Part shown: in pieces, positions 27,124 to 38,000 of the stretch | How positions within the stretch are numbered: the stretch's first letter is position 1 | How the letters are laid out: each line of letters begins with the position of its first letter | Origin: Polydactylus sextarius | Lineage: Eukaryota; Chordata; Actinopteri; Polynemidae | DNA length: 64,000 bases | Assembly: GCA_016801845.1 (NCBI GenBank) | Contig: CM028907.1 | Span: forward strand, 20,197,098-20,261,097 | Reading direction: 5' to 3' | Notes under the pieces: generated by a model | Database searches by the model: none | What the model was told of the DNA's origin: nothing | Seen by the model: only the letters and a program-made list of their open reading frames with translations | Program-made: the position numbers and the translations under genes

Positions 27124-27277
27124 TCACCACCCATGCACCAAATACTCATTTATGAGAAGTTTATTAAACATTGTTTCCCACTAACAGATGGATCTTCACT
27201 GAGTGAAGATCTGAGAATAGGCTCACTCAAAGACAGGCAGATGAACGCTGACATATGTGGAGGCTCGGCGGCGTGTG

Positions 27278-27358
27278 CACGCACACAGACACACACACAC
27301 ACACACACAGACACACACACACACACAGACACAGACACACACAGACACACACACACAC
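27278..27358. repeat. (CA)n with periodic GACACA interruptions
   Basis: CA units are interrupted by G at several places, giving ACAGACACAC periods. Three overlapping open frames here are repeat artefacts. Confidence 0.95.
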
Positions 27359-27485
27359 TGACAGACTGTGTAAAGAGGGCAAATGACTCAGCGAGATCCA
27401 TCTGTCCAACATGACTGGTAAACACCAGTCAATATGGGCCACAGAGCATATGCATGTATGAGTGTGAGAAGTGTGTTTTGTGTGT

Positions 27486-27540
27486 TATATATATATATAT
27501 ATATATGTGTGTATATATATATGTGTTAAGTATATATGTA
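27486..27540. repeat. Compound (TA)n/(GT)n
   Basis: (TA)10 followed by GTGTGT, more TA units and a degenerate tail. Confidence 0.93.
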
Positions 27541-30500
27541 CATCATTCTCTCTAACAGCACCATCGATTTAAAGGCTCAGATTGTGATATTTGTTAAGCA
27601 GAGAGGGAAAATGTGAATTAATATAAAAAAGAACCAATGTTATAACATCAGTCCTTTTTCTTCCTCTGAAGTGGAGGCAAGTCATCATGGGAAACCACAC
27701 CTGGCTTGTGAACAGTAACACATATCTGTGTTTCTTTTGTTATTTTTTCTTTCTTTTTTTTTTAAAAAAAAACATCTCCTCAGAGTGTCTCTTTCCATCT
27801 GACTCACGGTTTATTATCCACAAAGCGGATTTTTGCCAGATCGGCATTTTTAAATGTGATGCATCATTCATCAAGGTCAGAGTAATAGCACGCTTGATTT
27901 ATTCCATAGACATCTGCTTGGAATGTATGCATTTATCACTGCAATCACTTCACAATCACTCTTTCACTACTGAGCTCAATAGTGCAAATATGCACACATA
28001 CAGCAAGTGCATGTACGTGGAGGTGCAAAACACAAACACAGACATACATGTTCAAATGTTCATGTATCCATAAAAGTGCTGCTGTTTTGGGGAGAAGCGG
28101 TTTTATATCAAAGTCAGTGAGGGATATTCCTCATTTTCTCAACAGTATGTAAATGTTTACATTGAGTCCTAACTAAGGAATATATCTTTTTTAAGTATAC
28201 ACTGCCAGTCTTTAGAAATGTATCAATTTTCTTTCCTTTCAAGATGATTTAAAGATTTACCTGTTGCTCAATTCATCACTACCACCATCACCTCTGGTCA
28301 TGTATTGAGGAACAGATGACCTGTTGGTTTGACTTTACCAGCTCCAGTATCTCATAAATCCAATCCTCGTGTGAGCGTCTGTAAATACTGTTATTCACTT
28401 CCAATTGATCTGCCCACAACTGATTGATTAGTTGTTGTTGTGGAGAGAAAGGTCGAGAAAATGTAGCGGTGGGACAAATATTACCGCACCAAATGCGTAC
28501 GCTTTAGGTATCTGTTTGAATCACACTAGCTATACACACATGAATAAATAATACATGTTAAATGTATGCCCATCGGACAGGTGGAGCTGAGAATAGCTAC
28601 AACACAGCAGAGATAATTACAGTTGACCTGTTTGGTGCATTCAAAACTAAATATCTGAAATAAATAATTTATGAATAAGTATTTACATATATGATTTAGA
28701 CATGGCTATAATACTTCCCAATAGCAGTGGTCTATAAAAGAAACACACACAATCTGCTATGAGTGTGTTAAGTCTGAATGCCCCAAAATGTCAATTATAG
28801 AAGCTGTTATAACACTATTCCCATACTGTCGTAGCATTCACCTCAAATACAGACAATGAGAGCAGTTCTCAGTACATGGCAGATTTAAACAGCTACACCA
28901 CAGATTTAAAGGTAGTCATACTGTAAAGTTATGTCACCGAACACTGTCAGGAAAACGAAGTACATGACAATCTGTCCTGCAAAAACTAGGTTATAGAGTG
29001 ATTTAAGAGGTGCTGGGGACAGAGGTGGGGCCATGCCAGATGACTTTACTTGCATTTCCTGAAGCTGTACATCTCAGCAAAATACATTATGTATAAAAGC
29101 ACTTTTTTTTTCCACCGTGGATTTATTATTTTTTTTTTTTGCAAGTTCATCTTTTCTTTATTTATTTCTTGTTTTTCAAACTTTTTTTTTTACCTGTTTG
29201 TAAGTTTTGTTGCTAATTTGTTTCACCTCATAGATTTACAATTTTATCAGTATATTCTAAGAAGAAAATAAGGCTCCATGTCAATGATGTATTCACACAC
29301 TGACATCTTTTTAAAACACTGTCAGATGCCAACAGCAATGGACAATTTGGAATTAAAGAGATGAGATGCACCTGCACTCTGTGATATACTTAAATAAAAT
29401 ATTTTAAAACCAACTAAAAGCATGCATTTCTTCACAGTACCTGTGTCTGTGTGTGTGCGTGTAATAACCAGTTTGTGTATGAATAAGAAAGAATTTATTC
29501 AAGTCCCAAAATATCACTGGGTTCATCTCCAGCACTTAACCGTCTATTTTACCATGACCTGAGTGAACATGAGTGATGAGGTCAAGCTGAAAACATTTTA
29601 TACAGATGTTAATATTTAAACACCCTTTTTTTCCTCGCTGAAAACACGAATTGAACACCCTCTTTATGAGTCACACCTTGTCCTCCGTACACTTCTTCTG
29701 GTGCTGTCCACCGCACACCGCTCTTGTCTTTCTCTTGTCTCACTCCATCTCTTCTCCATTTCCCTCTGTCTTTTTATTTTCCTATATCTATCTCTCACTG
29801 TCTCTTTTGGCCTCGCTCCCTCCCTCTATCTCTCAATCCCCATGGTTCAATAATTGATGTGAGACGTTCTGTCTCCCCTCGGCTGGCTGGGGAGGTTTAA
29901 GAGACATGACTCGGCTGTGGAGGGCACTTTGTACAATCTCTGACATAGGCGTGAGCACGCTCACACACACAAATACACACAAAACACACTTTTTACTGCA
30001 GAGTTCAAGCAAGGGTCATCTCTGTTGCATTAATGTTGCAAGAGAGAAAGTTCTTGATGTGCGTCTGTTTAGCATTTATTCAGATACCTTTAAGTTGACA
30101 CCAAACACGTTGACTGTGTATGTGAGTCACCACCAAACTGTCAAACGACGGACATGACTGGAATCTATTCAGAATTTATTTGACGACTAATATCAATAGA
30201 CATGTTTTGTTCATTTTGAATTGATTCGGACGTTTACTTACTTATGAACATGAGCAGACAATGTTTTAGCTTCACTGTAATTTTCATAAAATAACATCCA
30301 CTGGATGGTGGATGACAGGTGTTTCATGTAAGCTGATGTGTAATGACAGTTTAATAACTTGAAAGTATTTTGTGTGAAGTTGCTTGGGTGGTCAAAAGGT
30401 TATGAACACCTCGCTAATGACACTTGACCGTTACAAATGAACATTTAACAAATGTAACAGTAATGCATTATTAAAAGTGACATGTTCTTCTTATTATTAT

Positions 30501-31090
30501 TGTTATACCTGCAAGAGAAGGTGGATAATAATCTGTAAAATAATCACTGAATAATTGATCGCAACCACTATAAGGGGCTCTCTCTGCTCCATTTACACCT
30601 CAGTAATGTACTTCTGTCAGTCCTGGTATGTCACACTGGTAGGTTTTTTTTTTTTTTTTCTGTGGGAGATGATGGTATTGGAATGTAGAAGCCTCTTAAA
30701 TAAACCTGCAACACAATTCCCTTCTCCACTGGCAATCTGTGCTCTCAGCGTGGTCTCATCATAGTTTTACCACCAAAAAAAAAAAAAAAACGTATCTGTT
30801 TGACTTTCGCACGGTTGATGTGAGGCCAGAGGACAAACCGTACACAGGGGGATGTGAAGTGCACAAACATGGATCCACACTGGCAACGGCCTGTGTTTCT
30901 GCTTAAAGACTCTCTACAGCATTTAACTCACAAAGTGAGGGCAGCGTTTCAAATCAGTAACGATTGTGTCGCTCACAGACCAACTGGTTTGCTACAGAAT
31001 TTTTAAGTCGAGCCTGATTCTGCCACACTATTCTTATGGACTAATTTCTTGTTCCTTTGTCTTTTCCCTTCCCGTCTCTCCTTTTAATAG

Positions 31091-31246
31091 CCCAGCATGG
31101 CTCCTGTGTCAAACTGTGTGTCATCTCCTCCATCTTCATCTCTACACATACCACATGTCCCTACTACAGACCAAATCATCATCCAAAGAGCTGCCGTTGG
31201 AGCCACAGACTCTAATGTTTCAAATTCTGAGTGTAAGAGTATATAG
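31091..31246 (+). other. Weak candidate coding exon, unknown family
   Basis: A strong polypyrimidine tract (31045-31087) ends in TTTTAATAG at 31090, a good splice acceptor. The frame starting at 31091 is open for 51 codons and encodes a Ser/Pro-rich, protein-like stretch containing VSSPPSSSLHIPHV and RAAVGATDSNVSNSE, then TAG. A possible donor (GTAAGA) lies inside it at 31233, which would make a 142-nt internal exon. At least one other frame on each strand is also open across this region, which lowers the weight of the observation. I do not recognise the protein. Confidence 0.25.
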
Positions 31247-31297
31247 ACTGAAGCAAGGGCCATGCAGTCAGCCTCAGGCCTTAAATCTTGTGTCACC

Positions 31298-31317
31298 AAA
31301 AAAAAAAAAAAAAAAAA
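31298..31317. repeat. Poly(A), 20 nt
   Basis: An uninterrupted A run just downstream of the exon-like segment. With no AATAAA upstream and no duplicated target site seen, there is no case for a processed pseudogene. Confidence 0.93.
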
Positions 31318-32640
31318 CATGTTAGTCATCTTGTCATTTATTGATAAGGCCACTGTGCTGAACTGCTGGTGAAAAAATGCAGCAAATATGTGTAAATGAA
31401 CATCTTTGATGAATTACTTTCTTTGCTGATTATTTTCACAACAGAAAAAAAAAGTTAGAATTCTGCCGATAAAATGACAAGCAAAATGCAGAGAAAATAG
31501 CTTTCACATTCATAATTAAATATCAAGATAATGAGAATAACAATGAATTAAGGAGAAAATGAATCTGTTTCTCTCTGAAGGTTGGATTAACTGTATAGAT
31601 CATCAATACTTTAGTTTTGAAAGTCCAGCTCTGCAGTAATTTTTATAAATAAATATATTGCTGTAACTGTACAGCATAACACTAAGCCTTTCTTTTTATA
31701 ACACACAGTCTAAACCTCTGTATCCCGTCTTCTCCAGAGGGCGTTTAAGAAAAAATAGCACATTTCCTCAGGTGATATTTTTCCTCCTATTATTTTTATT
31801 TTTTATTTTTTTCAAACTTAGCAGTTAAACAGGCTCTAGCTCTATAGTTTTCTTCTGGGATTGGTCCTTATTAATCTCAGACTGACTGTTATGCAGCCCA
31901 CCTAACTTTAGCCTCTCACTCAAACAGGCAACATTAGCTCAGGCCTCCATTAACACCAGCTTTCCTCCGATTGGCTTGAACTCCTGGATGCGTGTCGAGG
32001 GGGCAGTGTGCCCTGCGCTTGTGAACATCGCCTCATCTGATACCAGTGTAGCGGTTCTGGAGGCAGTAAACAGCTAGTTAAGAAAACTAAGTGACGGAAA
32101 ATAATCTATTCGAAAATTAAAAGTCCTGTTGGTACTCAAAACTGATCCTGAAGTCACAAATATGAGTTATGATTCAAGCGGCCATATTTCTATGAAAGTT
32201 ATAGCCATTACAACTTTATCATGTGGCGTTTTGATAGAATTTGTTGTACATACATTTATATATGTGGCTAATATGCCAAATGGAATTTAAAATGATAAAA
32301 AAAAAACTCACATTGTCAGTAAAATGTTGTTGACTGTAAAGTAAATTATACTAAATACCTAAATGCTACCGACTGAGATCATTTTGGGAGAGCAAGCTGT
32401 GACCATTTTAATTTTGCATTTAACAAAGTCAATCGTAGCATCATGATTGAGAACATGAGTTCATATCTCTGGTATTGTCATCAAGTGGTTTAGTCATAAT
32501 TTTCTAGCAGAAAATCTGGGATTTTCAGCTCAACGTGGTGGTATCCACTGCTAAAAAGTTAAATAAATCTAAAACTAAGGCTAACTCAGTTGTATGTCTT
32601 TAATGTCTTCTCTCAATTCTCACTTAAATCCAATGGCTTT

Positions 32641-32670
32641 AAAAAAATAAAATAAAATAAATAAAAAATA
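32641..32670. repeat. (AAAAT)n-like pentanucleotide repeat
   Basis: Short AATAAAATAAAATAAATAAAA pattern, a low-copy pentanucleotide-type repeat. Confidence 0.8.
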
Positions 32671-32893
32671 TGTTTACTTATTACTTCTGTGTTTATAATT
32701 ATTATAATTTCCTCTTTTCCCATTAGTTTGTTTTTGTTCTGTTATCTTGAAATCTACACACCTTCTCACATGTTCTCTCCGTTCCTCCTCAACCTCCCTC
32801 CTCATCTCTCCACTGTGGGTCTTAGATCATTTAGTCACTCTGCTCCCTGACTCCGCAACATATCAGCACCACAACATCCCTGGCCACCTTCTT

Positions 32894-32916
32894 CACACAC
32901 ACACACACACACACAC
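32894..32916. repeat. (CA)n microsatellite, short
   Basis: About 11 CA units. Confidence 0.92.
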
Positions 32917-32984
32917 TACCAACACAGTCACACATCTTTTTAACTTAAAATTTTGTATTACTTTTTACTTTGTTTGATTTACAC

Positions 32985-33042
32985 CAAGTGACCCTGAGTG
33001 CTTTGAAAGGCCCTTACAAATAAAATGGATTATTATTGAAGC
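32985..33042 (+). mobile_element. Probable 3' tail of a fish non-LTR retroelement
   Basis: The phrase GTGACCCTGAGTGCTTTGAA, followed by GGCCCTTACAAATAAAATGG and then ATTATTATT, matches the general form of a widespread fish retroelement 3' end (a 'GTGACCTTGGGTG...AAATAAAATGTATTATTATT' type, recalled from memory). The sequence upstream could be the body of the same element, but I cannot recognise coding sequence in it. The family is not assigned. Confidence 0.45.
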
Positions 33043-33069
33043 AATTTGTAAAATCAAAAGGTGTATTAT

Positions 33070-33073
<4 letters not shown>

Positions 33074-33102
<29 letters not shown>
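33074..33102. repeat. (TA)n microsatellite
   Basis: About 14 TA units shortly after the retroelement-like tail. Confidence 0.94.
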
Positions 33103-33106
<4 letters not shown>

Positions 33107-33330
33107 ATATAAAATGACAGGAAATAGGAAAACGTATAATCTCTCTTCACAAACTCTGGATGACCATAGATTTAGTTCCAATTAAAGTACAAAATTAAAT
33201 ACAAATATCCCCTTCTAACTTTTTAATGAAATCAACATCATAGAGTGAATGCAAGGAGAACAGTAAACAGATTGATCATTTTATTTATCATTTGCTTCTC
33301 ATCTATATTTCAGCCATCCCTTGTCTCTCT

Positions 33331-33760
33331 CGCCTGTCTTAATTGAAAGGCCATGGCAGGGGACCCCAGCAGCAAATAGCCTGATCAATACAATGCATGA
33401 TGTGTAAATTGATCGTGTCTGTGTGTACGACGGAGGCCGTGCTTGCGTGTTTGTGTTTGAGCGATGGAAGGAAGCGTTTCCGCGCGTGTGGAGTCTCACT
33501 ACTTATTGAGGTGTTCAATCAGTTTAATTCATTCTCACCCAGAGACTGCTGTGTGGTTGCAGGACAATTCATTTACTCTGCAGGCTCAAATCAAAATTAT
33601 TCCCAGCATTCCCTTCTGTAATAATCACTGCTTATGAAATTAGAAGATCCATAATGCCGTACGGCTTTACACTGAGGGCAAAGCAGACATGCATAGAGCT
33701 ATGGATGACTGAGCCTTATGCATTGTGATGACTGAAATTCATACAAGTGAATAATCTATA
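33331..33760. promoter_or_regulatory. Candidate conserved non-coding element
   Basis: About 430 bp free of simple repeats between microsatellite-rich flanks, apart from a diverged GT/CpG patch at 33417-33495. Motif cores seen are TGATCAATAC with ATGCATGA nearby, TTTAATTCATT, a TEAD-type GCATTCC, TAATAATCACT and ATGCATA. No frame looks like a protein. Conservation is inferred from texture only. Confidence 0.3.
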
Positions 33761-33949
33761 ATCGGGGAAGAAGAGGGGGAGAATTTTTAAAGATAATACA
33801 CTATTTCTCCCAGTAAATGTTCAGAATTTATTCAGATTAAAGTCAAGACAAAGTCAAAGGTTTTAGGAAGCAGCGCAGATTCTGGGTTTAACAGTAACAA
33901 CAATAATTCTCTGGGTTGACATATACAGACAAACACTGATGCTCACATT

Positions 33950-34440
33950 CACTCTTATGGGCAATTAGGTGTCATAAAATGCCACCCTCATCTGAAATAA
34001 TCATTGGAATAAAGTCCACCAATACTGAAGCCTTATTGTTGAACTGTGCCTTGATGTTTATCAGTTTCTCAGGATGATGTTGCTGCAGGTGAGTTAACTC
34101 TCATGCCTCTCTTATTCCCTTCTGTAATTATGTCTTATGTATTCTTCCACAAAAAACAAACAAACAAACAAACAAACATGAGATTCACTTTTAATAATTG
34201 AATTACATAGTGGAGTCTTGATGACTATGATCCTCATGCTTTTTCACTTAGATCATTTCCATAATTACATGTGATTTTTAATTAATATCAGCCTCTTCTA
34301 ATGAATATTGATATTTAAATGATTAGTGATGAAAATTATTATTTTTTAAATTAAATGTACACTGTTTTCTACATATTGTTTTTTATTCATTTATTTATTT
34401 TGCTCAATTTCACTTTCAACTTGCATATTTAACCTGCTAA
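33950..34440. other. Repeat-poor AT-rich sequence with a (CAAA)n tract
   Basis: Contains CAATTAGG, AATAATCATTGG and TTAATTAATATC homeodomain-like cores, and an (AAAC)n tetranucleotide repeat at 34155-34178. It could be regulatory but the case is weaker than for its neighbours. Confidence 0.35.
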
Positions 34441-36265
34441 CGTTGGCTAACTGATGTTGCTAACTACAGGTCAGTGTTATTTGAAACGTTTGTCAAATTA
34501 CCTCCGGTCGTCTAAAATTACAGGAACACCTGTGCACCTGCACATTCATTCAATTATCTATCAATTTTATCGACCAATTTTCAGCCAGTCAGGAGTGTGG
34601 TAGAGTTACAGTGCATGAAGTCCTGCAAGACACGGGTCAGGAGTTTCAGTTAACGTTCACATCAAATATCTAAATGTGAAAAAAAAAAAAAAAAAACATC
34701 TCGGTGACTGATTGTGGCGTGATTGTTGTTGCCAGATGGGCCATTCTGAGAACATTCAGTTCTGGAACTCCTGATCTCCAGGGATTTTCACATACAAGTT
34801 CTCTATAAGTTCAGAATAATCAGTGCTCAATCAAGTGCTCACTGTGCATGTGTGTGTGTATGTGTGGACAATGGTGTTGAGCTGCTTATTTTCTAAATAA
34901 TTCAATTATCTAATATTGAAAATAACAAAATAATATCACAAATACTCTCGTCTGTGGATAGTATATAGGCTTCCAATAAATTGCCATGGTGAAAAGAAAA
35001 GTGCTATGTATTTTTACTACAGCAAGTAAGAGGGTGGATGTGCTGAATTTAGAAATATTAAACACTATGTTTAAGGTCATAGTGTTTAGTATATCTAAAT
35101 ATATAACATTCATGATCAAATATTTAACAAGTTAACCGGTCCTACTTGTGCTTCCACTTAGTTTTGATTTAAACCAGATCCCAATCTTTCCACAAACATA
35201 GCCAAGGACTTGAGTTGTTCTATCAGACCATAATTAAAATGTTAGCCATGCCTCGGTTGCTGTGAGCAGACATTGTGCCAAGAGGAAAAACTGCAGGGAA
35301 AACAAAATCAAAGCATTTAAAAGAAACGCTTGTCATATTGAACATTTTAAGCATTGGCAGAAATGTATTAAAAGTGTCCTTATAATGTGGATAAATAACA
35401 TTATTGATGTGCTATTATGTTTCTGTCTAAACCCAATTATTGCTAAATGAGTAGAATTAAAATGTAACCCATACACAGCTCAGTCCTGTGCACAGGATTC
35501 AAACCTTTCAGAGACAGATCTGTCATCTGCTTTCCAGGTAAGTAGTCCCTCAGATTCACACAGAGGTGAGTTTGATGACTTTGTCTTTGCAAACCTCTCT
35601 AGGGTATGTTTTTGGGATTAATGCCTGCTCAGGCAAACCTGCTTTGGTCTGACTATATCAAATGATAGCAGATCAGAGCACTAAATCAAAAAAAAATGGA
35701 CTGTTTAAAGAGGTCATTCTTCTGTTCTCTTTCCAGAGGTGATCCTTCTCTGTCTTTAATATCACTGTGGCATTTGCTTGGTCTCACTTTCTTAATTACC
35801 AAACCTAGACAACTTCCTTGTTTGTTTACAATAGCTCATTTTCTCCAACAAAAAGCTATTTCCAAAGGTAAACATAGTCCCAGGGCACTCACAAACACCA
35901 ACCTATATTACAATTACTATCATCTGGGCCTCCTTTCTAAGATACATACAGGTATGTGAGTTTCAGTACACAACGTAGGAGGTCGGGAGCAATCAGGCAA
36001 ACAATCACATGATTAGTTTTGGATCATCAGGATGAACATAATGGATATAATGCATGATGTCCTGTCACAACTAAGAGACAAGAAGGTGGGTAGGTATAAT
36101 TACTTTTTTATTTGCTTCACGTGTACCGCATTCCCTGTTGTATTTCTACAAATGTCAAACTGATAAACATTTTAAAATGAGATTAAAACGCATAAGAATC
36201 AGTTCACTGGATAGCAAACGCTGTGGTATTTATTACTTTAAACTTGTAATTCTTATGGAAGTTCT
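34441..36265. other. Unique non-coding sequence with a 23-nt-arm hairpin
   Basis: No gene recognised. Holds a poly(A) run at 34680-34697 and the inverted repeat at 35047-35100, listed separately. Confidence 0.5.
35047..35100. repeat. Imperfect inverted repeat, 23-nt arms, 8-nt loop
   Basis: The left arm (35047-35069, ending AAACACTATG) and the right arm (35078-35100, starting CATAGTGTTT) are reverse complements with two mismatches around an eight-base loop, TTTAAGGT. It is too short for a typical vertebrate microRNA precursor and AT-rich. It could be a snap-back duplication or the core of a tiny foldback element. Confidence 0.75.
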
Positions 36266-36440
36266 TATGGTAAATTGACTATATTTATATAGTGCCCTTC
36301 TAGTCTTCTTGTGACACACCTTGCACTACAGATTGCATTAACCATTTCACACGGTGGTGCCTCAGTCATATATATTGCACTCTATCACATTCACACACAT
36401 TCACGCTCCAGCTTTGCTTATTAGTGAACAACTTGAACCA
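36266..36440 (-). mobile_element. Degenerate 3' part of a fish SINE-like repeat, reverse orientation
   Basis: TTATGGTAAATTGACTATAT, continuing into TTATATAGTGCCCTTCTAGT, corresponds to the reverse complement of the common fish 'CTAGAAAAGCGCTATATAAATGCAGTCCATTTACCA' 3' end, the same tail type as in the SINE at 10731-11020. It is followed by degenerate CACTACAGATTGC, CACATTCACACACATTCAC and similar phrases usual in this family. Many substitutions show an old copy. The 5' limit is uncertain. Confidence 0.6.
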
Positions 36441-36460
36441 CAGGAGGTTCATAGGCCACC

Positions 36461-36482
36461 AAAAAAAAAAAAAAAAAAAAAA
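36461..36482. repeat. Poly(A), 22 nt
   Basis: An uninterrupted A run beside the SINE fragment. Confidence 0.93.
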
Positions 36483-37470
36483 CTTTAATAGCTGGTAAAA
36501 AACCTCAGTGAAAAATATGTCTGCAGGCAAGAATAAAATACAACATGTTTCAGCAATAAATGTACGGGGGATAAAGGATAAAGGAATATGAATGAACACT
36601 TGACTTGAGTTCAAATTAAACTTTATCGATAATTAGTTTTAAAAAAAACTAAAAAAATCAAACACATATTTCTTTTAAGAGATCTTATTGAGATATTAGG
36701 CAATCATAACTATCAATACTATGAACCAGTAAAAGAAAGCTTTAATATTAAGACTTCATCAAATGGTTTAATTCAAAATGAGAGGCTGTTAGTAGAGGAA
36801 TTTATTTTTTCACCATTGGGTGTTTTTAATTGGTCCCACTGATATCTGTGTCGACCAAAAAAAAAGTTCTAAGATAACTAAATAAATGGCAGCGCTGTGT
36901 AAAAAAACAAAAAGAATAAAAAACCAAAACAAAACAAAAAACATCAACACCATCAACAATGATCAAAGATTTAAAATGTCATGCATGTAAATTAATAAAA
37001 AAATACATAAAGTAGCAAAGATTTTTAGGCTGTTCATTCAGATCATTAGGATTAAACAGGATATTGGATATTCTGTGTTTTTACATATTGGATATGTAAT
37101 AATGTTGAAAGTAGCTAAATGACGCTAAACTGAAGTTGATGTAAATTGTCGAAGTTTGTCTTGTGTTATAAATGTTTATTCTGGTGAATTGCACAGAACA
37201 TGAAAAGTTATCTGTTATAGAAGAGTAATAAATAAGGTAAAACATAAATGATAATGTATGAATTATGACTTGGTTTGTCATATACATTTGTCCAGTTTCA
37301 AGTTTGAAAGTGATAAATGGTGAATTATTAATTATTGATGCCAGTTTAATGACAGCAGTTGACAGAGTCAATAAAAATCACATAGAAAGATCCTGAAGTC
37401 CTTAAAGTGAGAAATGAAATGTTCTCTGAAAACCAAAAACATTTTTGCCTTTTAGAACTCTAAATCTACT
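36483..37470. other. Unique, strongly AT-rich non-coding sequence
   Basis: No gene, repeat family or motif cluster recognised; several short A runs around 36640-36960. Confidence 0.55.
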
Positions 37471-37472
37471 TA

Positions 37473-37474
<2 letters not shown>

Positions 37475-37503
<29 letters not shown>
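37475..37503. repeat. (GT)n microsatellite
   Basis: About 14 GT units. Confidence 0.94.
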
Positions 37504-37505
<2 letters not shown>

Positions 37506-37859
37506 AATTGTTGGTTTGAATGAGTGGGGGTAAGGGTTGTTAAAATGGCGCCTGTCTGGAAATAGGTCCATTATGGTTTAAAGTACTTTTAGTCTTCTAA
37601 ACATTCCTGACTCACTCACTTTCATTTTCTCTCACTTTACAGCATGTTCTCTCACTCTCCCTCCCTCTCTCTCTCTCATTGCCTCTCTCGCTCTACTTCT
37701 TTATGCTGTCTCCAAACTTCTCTCCAGCCAATTAGTGCTCAGTCTGTTCTGCAGAAGACAATATGTCTGCTCCAAATCCAAAGAGAGGAGGCCTTAAACA
37801 CTCTCCAGAGAGAGGGGGAGGAATGCAGAGGGAGAGAGAAATAGAAAGAGAGAACACAT

Positions 37860-38000
37860 GAATGCATTAGGTCGGAAGGATCTTCTGGGTGCATTTGCCT
37901 CTTTTGCTCCGAGTACCCGAGGTGCCTTTCTGATTACATTTACATATGCAACTGGCAACACCTGACATGCTGCTTAAAAGCTTCTGTGTTGTTAGTGCAG
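37860..38000. promoter_or_regulatory. Candidate conserved non-coding element (small)
   Basis: A repeat-free block with CTGATTACATTTACATATGC (homeodomain ATTA and an E-box-like CATATG), GGCAACACCTGACATG and CTTAAAAGCTTC. A pyrimidine-rich then GA-rich stretch at 37620-37855 precedes it. Assigned by texture only. Confidence 0.25.

Larger units (their letters stand above)
27541..32890. other. Mostly unique non-coding sequence
   Basis: No complete gene recognised. Stretches at about 27805-27915 and 28320-28460 are free of simple repeats and could be conserved, but carry no clear motif cluster. Poly(T)/poly(A) runs occur at 29103-29140, 30643-30659, 30775-30790 and 31298-31317. An exon-like segment at 31091-31246 is listed separately. 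Confidence 0.45.

Noticed and set aside
27034..27442. Overlapping open frames on both strands rich in Thr/His or Cys/Val
   Set aside because: They are translations of (CA)n/(GT)n. The same artefact recurs at 1986-2168, 4218-4523, 23345-23584, 46797-47036 and 50239-50628.
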